A DNA stretch of 43,801 bases from Bacteroidales bacterium (GTDB lineage: Bacteria; Bacteroidota; Bacteroidia; Bacteroidales; Tenuifilaceae), in assembly GCA_017524185.1 (NCBI GenBank), contig JAFWUG010000070.1, positions 1-43,801 of the forward strand, written 5' to 3'. Position 1 is the stretch's first letter. Every line of letters starts with the position of its first letter. Made by a program: the position numbers and the translations under genes. The notes under the pieces are model-generated. The model was given only the letters and a program-made list of their open reading frames with translations, searched no databases and was not told where the DNA came from. Shown here one piece after another: positions 33,814-42,565 of this stretch.

Positions 33814-34926
33814 TTATTTGGATGATAATGAGGTCATTGCCGAAAGCATATTGCCATACACTGAGTTCAGTGAGGCTACATTGTTGTTGAGCATTTCGAG
33901 GGCTTTAGCAAATTTATCGGTGCCATCGATGGTCTCTTTCAGTTTTTGGGTCATGTTGTCCACGCCAGCGTAAACGTTCTGAACCTCGTTTAGCCTTTGG
34001 CTAGTAGCGTTCAGGTGCTGCTCGTGCAGGGCGTTCAGCGCGGTCATGTGTTTGTTGAGTTGGCCGAGCTGCTCCGAGTAGGAGTTGCTGCCGTTCGATA
34101 TGCTGGTGGTGTTGGCTTTCATGGCCTCGGCCAGTTGCTGGTAGGTGGCGCTAAGGTTGTTGCTTACGCCATTGAGTTGCTCGGCAACCTGCTGACCAGC
34201 CTGTGCCAAGGAGTTCTCCAAACCGCGAACTGAGTTCTGAATGCCGCTGCCCAGTTGTGTGCCGATGTTCGACATGGCCTCCGATGATTTTGCAATGTTG
34301 TCGTTCAGGGCGTTCATCGATTCGTTGGCTTTGGTCATTTTTTCGGCAAAATCTTTGGTGGCGATGGCCGAGCCCGACATGTCGGCAATTTTGTTGGAGG
34401 CTTCGCCGAGTTTGCGTAGGCCAGCACCCACTTTGTCGAATAGTTCGGGGCCTATTTCAGCCTTCTCAAGCATGGCGTTAAATTTCTCGGTGAATACCAT
34501 GCCTCCGCCTCCACCAGCATAAACGGGTGCTGCAGCGGCTGCTGCGGGAATTGCTGCTTGTGCTCCGCCACCTAAATGTGCTCCAGAGGCGGATAGCGCA
34601 TTGGTGAATGCGGCTTGCAACTCGTCGGCGGAGATGCCGCTTCCAGCAGTGCGTGTGCCGTAACTTTTGATGTCGTTCTCATCGGTCATGCCCGAAAGTT
34701 CAGGGAACACTAATGCCCAGTCGTACTCTTCGGGGGTTGGCTCGAATGCTGAGAAAAAAAAGATGATGGCCTCGACTCCCATACCTATAAAGAGCATGAT
34801 TGTTGCGCCGGGAAGGTGGAGAATTTTGAAAAGCGCACCGAGGATTACCACTGAAGCACCCCATCCGTAGAGGTATTTCATAGTGTTCTTCCATCTTTTG
34901 GAAGTAACAATTTCTTCAATCTTCAT
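33814..34926 (-). CDS. gldL: Type IX secretion/gliding motor subunit GldL/PorL, long form
   Basis: 370-residue inner-membrane motor protein. Two N-terminal helices (about 18-36 and 41-61) carry the conserved charged residues: Lys34 in ALFKILHLPG and Glu52 in GVEAIIFFFSAF, the counterpart of the essential TM2 glutamate of the GldL proton channel. The cytoplasmic part is unusually long: after an Ala/Gly-rich linker (about 105-148) it forms a coiled coil rich in Asn, Ser and Ala (150-370). Flavobacterium GldL has about 215 residues and P. gingivalis PorL about 310. Operon neighbours gldK and gldM confirm identity. Confidence 0.95.
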   Translation of the reverse strand: MKIEEIVTSKRWKNTMKYLYGWGASVVILGALFKILHLPGATIMLFIGMGVEAIIFFFSAFEPTPEEYDWALVFPELSGMTDENDIKSYGTRTAGSGISADELQAAFTNALSASGAHLGGGAQAAIPAAAAAAPVYAGGGGGMVFTEKFNAMLEKAEIGPELFDKVGAGLRKLGEASNKIADMSGSAIATKDFAEKMTKANESMNALNDNIAKSSEAMSNIGTQLGSGIQNSVRGLENSLAQAGQQVAEQLNGVSNNLSATYQQLAEAMKANTTSISNGSNSYSEQLGQLNKHMTALNALHEQHLNATSQRLNEVQNVYAGVDNMTQKLKETIDGTDKFAKALEMLNNNVASLNSVYGNMLSAMTSLSSK

Positions 34927-34975
34927 TTGTCGTGTGTGTTATTAAGGTTTGACTCAGGTTAGCCTTGTTGTGTGT

Positions 34976-36325
34976 TTATTGTCCGCCTAGGAATGTTCTA
35001 ACGCAGCGGAAGCCGATGTAGCTCTTGGCTGTGTCTTGATATTCGAATGTGCGTTGTCCGCATTGCAGGTAGAAACCGATGTCTTTCCACGAGCCGCCGC
35101 GAATCACCTTGCGTTTAAGGGCAGGGTTGTCTTGGGGCTTGGCATCATAGCGATAGTCGGGGTTCATATCGTGCACGAAAGCGTATGCGCTCTCGTCGAA
35201 TGCGCTTGAGGTCCATTCGGCTACGTTGCCTGCCATATCGTATAGGCCGTAGTCGTTGGGTTCGTATGAGCCTACTGCAACGGGTATGTCGCCACCGTCG
35301 TCGATGTAGTTACCGCGTAGGGGTTTGTAGTTGGCCAAGAAGCAGCCTTCTAAATTACGGGTATAGTGGCCACCCCAGGGGTACATGTTTTGGTCGAGGC
35401 CGCCGCGTGAGGCATATTCCCATTCGGCTTCGATGGGCAGGCGGTAGTCGTGCGCTTCGCCTTCGCCGTTTGCGCGTAGGTATTTGTTAAGATACTCGGT
35501 GCGCCAAATGCAGAAAGCGGTGGCTTGTTTCCACGATACGCCCACCACAGGATATTCATCGTAGGCTGGATGCCAAAAGTAGCGCTTTGCGTATGGTTCG
35601 TTGTAGGAGTATGAGAAGTCTGCAATCCAGCATAAGGTGTCGGGGTATACGTTTACGCGATCGCGGATGATGAAGGCCGAGCGGTCGTTCACCTTAACCC
35701 TTTCGCCCAGGTTGTTTATAACCTCGCCATCGGCGTAACTTTGGGTTTCAAAGTTATAGCGGTTGCGGCGACGGGCAGCTTGGTGTAGGTCAACCCAGAA
35801 GTACTCGTAGAACAGTTGGCGTGTGTCTAGTTCTTTGCGACCGTAGAACCTTTCGTCGCCTTGATAGAACATGCTCTCAAGCGCTTCGCGCTGCTCTTCG
35901 TCCTCCATATCAATGGGTACCTCCCAGTTGAGTATGGGTGGTTCGAGTATGTTGCCATATTCGTCCTCGGTGAAAGCGAACTCATCGTTCACTTCGGCGA
36001 GTTTGCTGCGTGCGATGGAGTCGCGAACGTAGTACACGAATTGCCTATATTCGTTGTTGGTTATCTCGGTTTGATCCATCCAAAACGATGCGATTGTAAC
36101 GGTTTTAGATGGGGCGTTGATGGCCCATACTACATCTTGGTCGTTGCTGCCCATGGTGTAGCTACCCTGGGGTATGAGTACCATGCCGTATGGGGTTGTC
36201 TCGGTGTACCCCTTTCGTCCAGGAACGCCCACAAGTTCCCCGTTTCCACTTGGCGAGCAGCCGAGCAGTGAGAGGAGCATGATTGGTGCAATGTTGCAAA
36301 GGAGCTTCTTCATAGTGTTTGTCAT
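34976..36325 (-). CDS. gldK: Type IX secretion lipoprotein GldK/PorK
   Basis: 449-residue lipoprotein with lipobox LSLLGC (Cys23; second ATG at residue 5 possible) and a formylglycine-generating-enzyme-like (SUMF1) domain: MVLIPQGSYTMGSND, DQTEITNNEYRQFV, PVVGVSWKQATAFCIW, LPIEAEWEYASRGG and IRGGSWKD. The family uses this fold as a scaffold, not an enzyme. GldK/PorK with PorN forms the periplasmic ring of the type IX translocon at the outer membrane. It is the second gene of the operon, 38 bases after porP and 49 before gldL. Confidence 0.95.
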   Translation of the reverse strand: MTNTMKKLLCNIAPIMLLSLLGCSPSGNGELVGVPGRKGYTETTPYGMVLIPQGSYTMGSNDQDVVWAINAPSKTVTIASFWMDQTEITNNEYRQFVYYVRDSIARSKLAEVNDEFAFTEDEYGNILEPPILNWEVPIDMEDEEQREALESMFYQGDERFYGRKELDTRQLFYEYFWVDLHQAARRRNRYNFETQSYADGEVINNLGERVKVNDRSAFIIRDRVNVYPDTLCWIADFSYSYNEPYAKRYFWHPAYDEYPVVGVSWKQATAFCIWRTEYLNKYLRANGEGEAHDYRLPIEAEWEYASRGGLDQNMYPWGGHYTRNLEGCFLANYKPLRGNYIDDGGDIPVAVGSYEPNDYGLYDMAGNVAEWTSSAFDESAYAFVHDMNPDYRYDAKPQDNPALKRKVIRGGSWKDIGFYLQCGQRTFEYQDTAKSYIGFRCVRTFLGGQ

Positions 36326-36363
36326 TTAATAGTATCCATTTTCTCCCAAAAAACAATTCTGCG

Positions 36364-37299
36364 TTACAAGAATCGTAAACTTTTATAGTGCTGTGGGGCT
36401 TTCTCTTTCTTTAAGGAGAAGTTGTACCCTAGCATTAGTTCGTGGGAGCCGCTGTGGTATGTGATGAGCTTGTTGGTGCTGATTTCGTAGGCATAGCCGA
36501 TGCGTAGCCCGTTGAAGATTTCAATGCCCAGCATTACAACTGCGGCCTCACTCATACGATAAGAAACGCCGCCCCATATCTTTTTATTGTATTTGAGCAG
36601 GGAATTGAGGCTAAATCTTGTGGTGGTGAGGTCGGTATTGATGATAACCGATGGCTCGAAACTCCACTTATCATTGGCAAATCCGACGGTATATCCACCG
36701 AGCAGATAGTATTGTCTGGTGTAGCGAATTTGTTCCGTAGATTTATACATAAGGGGTTCGGTGAGGTGGGTGGCGGAAAGTCCGAAGAACATCTTGTCGG
36801 TGTTGTAGAATAGTCCTACTCCGAAGTCGATGCTGATTGCGCTTTCGTCTTGCTGAACCGCTGCTACATCGGTGGTTCCGCCTGAGGGGAATTTCCAGGT
36901 GGGTTTGATGGCGTTGTTCACAACGCCGCCGTTTACGCCAATGGCCAGTGTGCCGCCGAGTTTGAATTTGAAGCGGGCAGCGTAGGCCAGTGATATGCCT
37001 ATGTCGTTGTTGAATCCGTAGCCGTCTTGTGTGATGTTGAGGCCAACGCCGCTTTTGAAGCCGAAGGGTGCTATGGGGGCATTCACATTCACCACGGTGC
37101 TCATGGGTGCGCCAGTGCCGAAGCCTATCCATTGGGTTTTGTTAATGGCGTTGAGGCAGATTAGGTCTTGGCTGCCCGCGTAGGCGGGGTTTACGCTCAT
37201 GGGATTGAAAAAGATGTGGTTGAATTGCGGATCTTGCTGGGCAACGGCGAGCGTTGGCAGCAAAATTAGGATGGTTATTATGCGTAATGCCTGTTGCAT
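36364..37299 (-). CDS. porP: PorP/SprF-family type IX secretion outer-membrane protein
   Basis: 311 residues from ATG 37299, which gives a signal peptide (LLPTLAVAQQDP cleaved near 21). Family signatures follow at once: QDPQFNHIFFNPMSVNPAYAGS, then barrel strands, NGLRIGYAYEIS and SGSHELMLGYNFSLKKEK. PorP/SprF proteins are outer-membrane barrels that anchor the PorE/PorK complex or dock cargo. First gene of the porP-gldK-gldL-gldM-gldN operon, in the same order as in Porphyromonas gingivalis. The open frame continues upstream through 130 bases that lack a signal peptide. No TAnnTTTG box was found in the 193-base gap from topA. Confidence 0.92.
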   Translation of the reverse strand: MQQALRIITILILLPTLAVAQQDPQFNHIFFNPMSVNPAYAGSQDLICLNAINKTQWIGFGTGAPMSTVVNVNAPIAPFGFKSGVGLNITQDGYGFNNDIGISLAYAARFKFKLGGTLAIGVNGGVVNNAIKPTWKFPSGGTTDVAAVQQDESAISIDFGVGLFYNTDKMFFGLSATHLTEPLMYKSTEQIRYTRQYYLLGGYTVGFANDKWSFEPSVIINTDLTTTRFSLNSLLKYNKKIWGGVSYRMSEAAVVMLGIEIFNGLRIGYAYEISTNKLITYHSGSHELMLGYNFSLKKEKAPQHYKSLRFL

Positions 37300-37492
37300 A
37301 GGGTTGGCTATGTGTCTAATCGGGGCAGGCCTGTTAGGCGTTTGCTGGGTGTTGGTGTGTGTTGATAGTATTTGTGTGGCGATTTTGTGCATAAGTTTTA
37401 TACCGATGAATGTGCGGTTTGGTTGCATTTTGTCGCTGATGCTGTGGCTTTATTCAAGGTGTTGCGGTGTGTATCAGGCTGTTGGGCTTAGA

Positions 37493-39964
37493 TTATTTTG
37501 CTTTGGAGTTAGCCTTTTTGGTGGCTTTAGTTGTTGTTTTGGCTGTTTTGGCTGTTGATTTTGTGGTTGTAGTTTTTTTGCTTGCCGTTTTACGTGCGGC
37601 TGTGCTTTTGGTTGTGTTTGCCGTTTTTTTAGTAGCGGCTGAGGTGTCAGTTTTTTTGCCACGTGTGGTTTTGGGCTTCACATCGGGCTGACTGCTGATT
37701 ATTTGCTGGCAAGCGGCAAGGTCGAGTGCTTGGGCATCGGTGCCTTTGGGGATTTTGTAGTTGGTTCCATTGTGGGCGATGTAGGGCCCCCAGCGGCCAT
37801 TGAGCAGCTGTATGTCTTCGGTTTCGAATATTTTGATAACCCTTTCGCGCTCTTTGCGCCGTCCCTCTTCGATAATTTCGATGGCGCGGTTGAGATCGAT
37901 GGATGTAGGGTCGTCGGTTTTTTTCAGCGAGAAGAATTTGGAGGCCAGTTTCACGTAGGGGCCAAAGCGACCAGAGTTGATAACCACATCGATACCTTCG
38001 TATTGGCCAACAGTTCTGGGAAGTTTGAATAGTTCGAGGGCTTCGTCGAGCGTGATGGTTTCGATGAGTTGGGTTTTGAGTAGGCTGGCGAAGCGGGCTT
38101 TTTGGCCTGTTGCTGCGTCGTTTTCGCCAATCTGTGCTAAGGGGCCAAAGCGGCCAATGCGTACAATGACGTTTTGTCCGCTTATGGGGTCGATGCCTAA
38201 CACCCGTTCGCCCTTGGTATAGTCGGCCTCGTTGGTGGTTTTTTCAACCATGGTGTGGAAGGGGCGATAGAATTTGTCTATCATATTGTCCCATTGGACT
38301 TTACCTTCGGCAATGAGGTCGAAATCTTTCTCTACGTTGGCCGTGAAGTCGTAGCTCATGATGTCTTTGAAGTGTTCCATCAGGAAGTCGTTCACCACCA
38401 TTCCGATGTTACTGGGGAAGAGTTTAGATTTCTCTGCTCCAGCGTTTTCGGTCTTTTGCGCCTCGGTGATGTTGCCCTTGTTTAGGGTGATTGTACGGTA
38501 GGGGCGTGGTGTTCCTGGACGGTCTTCTTTGAGGATGTATCCTCTTGATATTATGGTTGATATGGTGGTGGCATAGGTGGAAGGGCGGCCTATGCCGAGT
38601 TCTTCCATTTTTTTCACCAAGCTGGGTTCGTTGTAGCGGGGGGGATGTTGCGAGAAACGCTCGGTGGCTGTAATTTCGATAGGGCTGAGGCTGTCGCCTG
38701 TTTTCACCTTGGGGAGTATGGTACTGCGCTCGGCTGTTTCAGGTTCGTCGTCGGTTGATTCGAGGTATACTTTTAGGAAGCCATCGAAGGTGATGATCTC
38801 GCCGCTGGCAGTGAATTTGGGCTTAGCTCCGTCAATTTCAATGTTTATTGTGGTGCGCTCTATCTGGGCATCGCTCATTTGTGAGGCTATGGTGCGTTTC
38901 CAAATCAACTCGTAGAGTTTTTGCTCCTGAGCGTTTCCGCTAATGGTTTCGCGCTCCATGGATGTAGGACGTATGGCCTCGTGGGCTTCTTGTGCCCCTT
39001 TGCTGTTGGTTTTGAAGCGGCGTAGGTGGTGGTATTTATCACCGTATTTGCTGGTAATCAGTTTTTTGGCAGCGTTCACGGCCATATCCGACAGGTTGAG
39101 CGAGTCGGTACGCATGTAGGTGATGTAGCCTGCCTCGTAGAGGCGTTGGGCTATGCTCATGGTTTGCGACACCGAGAATCCGAACTTACGACCTGCCTCT
39201 TGCTGTAGGGTTGAGGTGGTGAATGGGGGCGTGGGGCTTTTCTTGGCGGGCTTTTGAGTTACGTCGGCCACGCGGAACGATGCTTTTTGGCAGTGCTGTA
39301 TGAAGTCTTTGGCTTCGGTGATGTTCTTGAATTTGTCGGTTACCTCGGCCTTGAGGGCTGTGGTGGGCGTGTTGAATTGTCCCTGTACGCGGAAGTATGA
39401 GCTGGATTTGTGGGCCATTATCTCGCGCTCGCGTTCAACAATTAGGCGGGCGGCCACCGATTGTACGCGTCCTGCCGAAAGCGATGCTTGCACTTTTTTC
39501 CAAAGGATGGGCGAAATCTCGAAGCCCACCATGCGGTCGAGCACGCGGCGCGCTTGCTGCGAGTTCACCAGGTTGGTGTCGATGTCGCGCGGGTTGTTGA
39601 TGGCATTGAGTATAGCCTCTTTTGTAATCTCGTGAAATACAATTCGTTTGGTTTTGACGGGGTCGAGGTTTAGTACCTGCTGCAGGTGCCATGCAATGGC
39701 TTCTCCCTCGCGGTCTTCATCGGATGCGAGCCACACCATTTTGGCTGCTTTGGCTGCTTTCTTGAGCTCGTCGACTACCTTTTTTTTGTCGTCGCTGATG
39801 ATGTAGATGGGGCTGTAGTTGTTGTCCACATCAACGCCCATCTTCTGTTTGGAGAGATCGCGTATGTGTCCAAAACTGGACTTCACGGTGTAGTCTTTGC
39901 CCAAGAATTTCTCAATGGTTTTGGCCTTTGCGGGCGATTCCACTATCACGAGATTATCTGTCAT
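37493..39964 (-). CDS. topA: DNA topoisomerase I (type IA)
   Basis: 823-residue enzyme that relaxes negative supercoils through a transient 5' phosphotyrosyl break. The Toprim domain starts with NLVIVESPAKAKTIEKFLG (Glu9) and has SDEDREGEAIAWHL (81-94). The catalytic Tyr283 is in GYITYMRTDS, and NSQQARRVLDRMVGFEISPILW and a GRVQSVAARL segment are present. Instead of Cys4 zinc ribbons the C-terminus has cysteine-free Topo_C repeats (GRFGPLAQIGE, SGRFGPYVKLA, GRWGPYIAHNGTNYKIP) and then about 60 residues of nearly pure Lys/Thr/Ala/Ser, as in many Bacteroidota, which probably contacts DNA. It runs towards porP. Confidence 0.97.
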   Translation of the reverse strand: MTDNLVIVESPAKAKTIEKFLGKDYTVKSSFGHIRDLSKQKMGVDVDNNYSPIYIISDDKKKVVDELKKAAKAAKMVWLASDEDREGEAIAWHLQQVLNLDPVKTKRIVFHEITKEAILNAINNPRDIDTNLVNSQQARRVLDRMVGFEISPILWKKVQASLSAGRVQSVAARLIVEREREIMAHKSSSYFRVQGQFNTPTTALKAEVTDKFKNITEAKDFIQHCQKASFRVADVTQKPAKKSPTPPFTTSTLQQEAGRKFGFSVSQTMSIAQRLYEAGYITYMRTDSLNLSDMAVNAAKKLITSKYGDKYHHLRRFKTNSKGAQEAHEAIRPTSMERETISGNAQEQKLYELIWKRTIASQMSDAQIERTTINIEIDGAKPKFTASGEIITFDGFLKVYLESTDDEPETAERSTILPKVKTGDSLSPIEITATERFSQHPPRYNEPSLVKKMEELGIGRPSTYATTISTIISRGYILKEDRPGTPRPYRTITLNKGNITEAQKTENAGAEKSKLFPSNIGMVVNDFLMEHFKDIMSYDFTANVEKDFDLIAEGKVQWDNMIDKFYRPFHTMVEKTTNEADYTKGERVLGIDPISGQNVIVRIGRFGPLAQIGENDAATGQKARFASLLKTQLIETITLDEALELFKLPRTVGQYEGIDVVINSGRFGPYVKLASKFFSLKKTDDPTSIDLNRAIEIIEEGRRKERERVIKIFETEDIQLLNGRWGPYIAHNGTNYKIPKGTDAQALDLAACQQIISSQPDVKPKTTRGKKTDTSAATKKTANTTKSTAARKTASKKTTTTKSTAKTAKTTTKATKKANSKAK

Positions 39965-40145
39965 ACCTTATATATATACGTGGGGTGAAATTGCGCCACA
40001 AAGTAAAGCATTTGAACACTATCAGCAAATTAAAAGTCGATATTTTATGATTGAATGCCTGTTATGTAATTGAAAATCAAAATAATAACAAAATAATGTT
40101 TTCTTTGCTTTGTTGATTTGTCGGGGAGGTTAGGCGAATATTTGC

Positions 40146-40153
40146 TAACTTTG
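40146..40153 (+). promoter_or_regulatory. -7 promoter box of the penicillin-binding protein gene
   Basis: TAACTTTG matches TAnnTTTG, 25 bases before the start at 40179. The nearest TTTG upstream (40117-40120) has a longer spacing (25) than usual. Confidence 0.5.
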
Positions 40154-40178
40154 TTGGTTTGAAAAAACCGATTACGCT

Positions 40179-42527
40179 ATGTCTGAAACGCGCACTACCT
40201 TTGCCCAAAAGTTTAAGCGGGTGTTTTGGGGGCTTTTCGCCTTTGCCTGTCTGTTTGTGCTGATAATTTTTCTGCTGATAGGAAACGAGTTTTTTGGTCC
40301 CATGCCTAGCTTTGAGGAGTTGGAGAACCCTAAGAGCAATGTGGCCTCGGAGATTATATCGGAGGATAATGTGCTGCTGGGTACGTTCTACATACAGAAC
40401 CGCACGTTTGTCGACTACGACGATATTTCGCCCAATGTGCGAAATGCGTTGGTGGCCACCGAGGACATACGCTTTCAGCAGCATAGCGGCATCGATTTTA
40501 GGGGGTTGATGCGTGTAGGCTTCAAAACTGTGCTGATGGGCGATAAGGGGAGCGGTGGCGGTAGCACCATCACCCAGCAACTGGCCAAGAACCTTTTTCC
40601 CCGCGACACCGCTCGCACCCGGTCGAAGCTGGCCAGGGGTACCAAAATGGTGATAACCAAGTTCAAGGAGTGGATTACCGCTGTGAAACTTGAACGGAAC
40701 TACACCAAGGAGGAAATATTGGCCATGTACCTTAATATAGTGGAGTATGGCAACAATGCGTTTGGAATAAAGGCTGCGGCTAAGACGTTTTTCAACACCA
40801 GCCCCGATTCGCTCAATGTGGAGGAGGCCGCCCTGCTGGTGGGCGTGGTGAACGCCCCAACGCGCTATAGTCCAGTGCGTAATCCTGAGCGTGCCCTACA
40901 GCGACGCAATGTTGTGCTGGGGCAGATGGCCAAGTATGGCTATCTGACCCGCTCGGAGTTCGATTCCATATCGCAGCTTCCCATCGCACTATCGTTTAAG
41001 GAGCAGAACCACAATGTGGGTTTGGGCACCTATTTTCGTGAGATGGTGCGCCGCATGATGACCGCCGTTGAGCCTAATCCCAAGGGCTATTTTTCGAGTG
41101 AACTCTATCGCGAAGACTCCGTGCAGTGGGCAAGCAATCCGCTCTACGGGTGGTGCAACAAGAATCTGAAACCCGATGGCACACCTTATAATATCTATCG
41201 TGATGGTTTGAAGATTTATGTAACGTTAAATTCTAAGATGCAGGCCATTGCCGAGGATGTTCTGCGCCAGCATCTGCATGAGGAATTGCAGCCCACGCTC
41301 GATGGTGAGATACGCGCCCGTGGCGGTCGTCTGTTTGCTCGCAGCGATATAAATCAGCAGCAGTTGGAAGAGATAATGTATCGCGCCATGCGTCAAACCG
41401 AGCGCTACCGTGTGCTGCGCAATGCAGGCAAGAGCAAGGAGGAGATATATGCTAACTTTAACACGCCGCGTAACATGACCATATTTACCTGGAAGGGCGA
41501 GCGCGACACGCTGATGACTCCCATGGACTCCATCAAGCACTACAAAAAGTTCCTCCGCGCTAGTTTTATGGCCATGGATCCGCACAACGGGCATATTAGG
41601 GCCTATGTTGGAGGGGCTGATTTTAAGCACTTTAAGTATGATATGGTGAAACAGGGCAAGCGTCAGGTGGGTTCCACCATCAAGCCTTTTGTCTATACGC
41701 TGGCCATGCAGGAGGGCTACTCGCCATGCCACGAAGTGCCCAATGTGCCGCAAACATTTGTGATTGGCGACACCGTTTGGACTCCCAAAAACTCAGGTTC
41801 GTCGAAGTATGATGGCAAGATGGTTACGCTCAAATGGGGTTTGGCCAACTCGTCGAACTATATATCGGCTTGGGTTATGAAGCAGTTCACGCCGCAGGCC
41901 GTGGCCGCCATGGTGAATCAGGTGGGCATACGCACGCAGATACCGCCAGTGGCATCCATATTCCTTGGGACCATCGATTTTAGCCTTTTCGAGATGGTTG
42001 GTGCTTACACCACATACGCCAATAAGGGTGTGCATGTTGAGCCCATATTCGTTTCGCGCATCGAGGATCGCAATGGCAATGTAATATCTAACTTCAATAC
42101 GGTGAAAACCGAGGCTATTAGCGAAGAAACCGCTCACCTGATGGTGAATCTGCTTGAGGGTGTGGTGAATCAGGGTACGGGTGCGCGCATCCGCTATCGC
42201 TACAACCTGCCGGGGCACATTGGTGGCAAAACAGGCACAAGCAACAACCACTCCGATGGTTGGTTCATGGCCGTTACCCCCAGCCTGGCCGCTGGAACAT
42301 GGGTTGGATGCGAGGACAGGGCTTTGCACTTTCAGTGGATAACCATGGGACAGGGTGCATCCATGGCTCTTCCTATATTTGCAAAGTTTTTGCAGCGCGT
42401 TTATGCCGACCCCTCGCTGGGCGTTTCGCCCATGCAGGAGTTTGAGATACCGCTGAGCCAACGCACCGTGAACCTCAATTGCGGTGAGCAAGCATCTGGC
42501 AGCAACGAGGGCGTTGAACTGCTGTAG
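40179..42527 (+). CDS. Class A penicillin-binding protein 1A (transglycosylase/transpeptidase)
   Basis: 782-residue bifunctional peptidoglycan synthase. After a short cytoplasmic tail a membrane helix spans about 15-36. The GT51 transglycosylase has catalytic Glu95 in TEDIRFQQHSGID and the GGSTITQQLAKNLF motif (128-140). The transpeptidase has the nucleophile Ser499 in GSTIKPF, SSN at 558-560 and KTG at 684-686 (GGKTGTSNN). Between them lies an OB-like/linker region (about 340-460). All active-site residues are intact. It is the usual single long PBP1A of Bacteroidota, and stands upstream of the aspartate kinase with a 38-base gap. Confidence 0.96.
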   Translation: MSETRTTFAQKFKRVFWGLFAFACLFVLIIFLLIGNEFFGPMPSFEELENPKSNVASEIISEDNVLLGTFYIQNRTFVDYDDISPNVRNALVATEDIRFQQHSGIDFRGLMRVGFKTVLMGDKGSGGGSTITQQLAKNLFPRDTARTRSKLARGTKMVITKFKEWITAVKLERNYTKEEILAMYLNIVEYGNNAFGIKAAAKTFFNTSPDSLNVEEAALLVGVVNAPTRYSPVRNPERALQRRNVVLGQMAKYGYLTRSEFDSISQLPIALSFKEQNHNVGLGTYFREMVRRMMTAVEPNPKGYFSSELYREDSVQWASNPLYGWCNKNLKPDGTPYNIYRDGLKIYVTLNSKMQAIAEDVLRQHLHEELQPTLDGEIRARGGRLFARSDINQQQLEEIMYRAMRQTERYRVLRNAGKSKEEIYANFNTPRNMTIFTWKGERDTLMTPMDSIKHYKKFLRASFMAMDPHNGHIRAYVGGADFKHFKYDMVKQGKRQVGSTIKPFVYTLAMQEGYSPCHEVPNVPQTFVIGDTVWTPKNSGSSKYDGKMVTLKWGLANSSNYISAWVMKQFTPQAVAAMVNQVGIRTQIPPVASIFLGTIDFSLFEMVGAYTTYANKGVHVEPIFVSRIEDRNGNVISNFNTVKTEAISEETAHLMVNLLEGVVNQGTGARIRYRYNLPGHIGGKTGTSNNHSDGWFMAVTPSLAAGTWVGCEDRALHFQWITMGQGASMALPIFAKFLQRVYADPSLGVSPMQEFEIPLSQRTVNLNCGEQASGSNEGVELL

Positions 42528-42565
42528 GTTGCGCTGCGTATTAATCACCAAAACCATGTAGGACG

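Noticed and set aside
37493..37670. Lys/Thr/Ala-rich tandem-like repeats at the end of topA suspected as a separate repeat element
   Set aside because: They are in frame with topA and form the basic tail that topoisomerase I of many Bacteroidota has. They are not a mobile or tandem DNA repeat.
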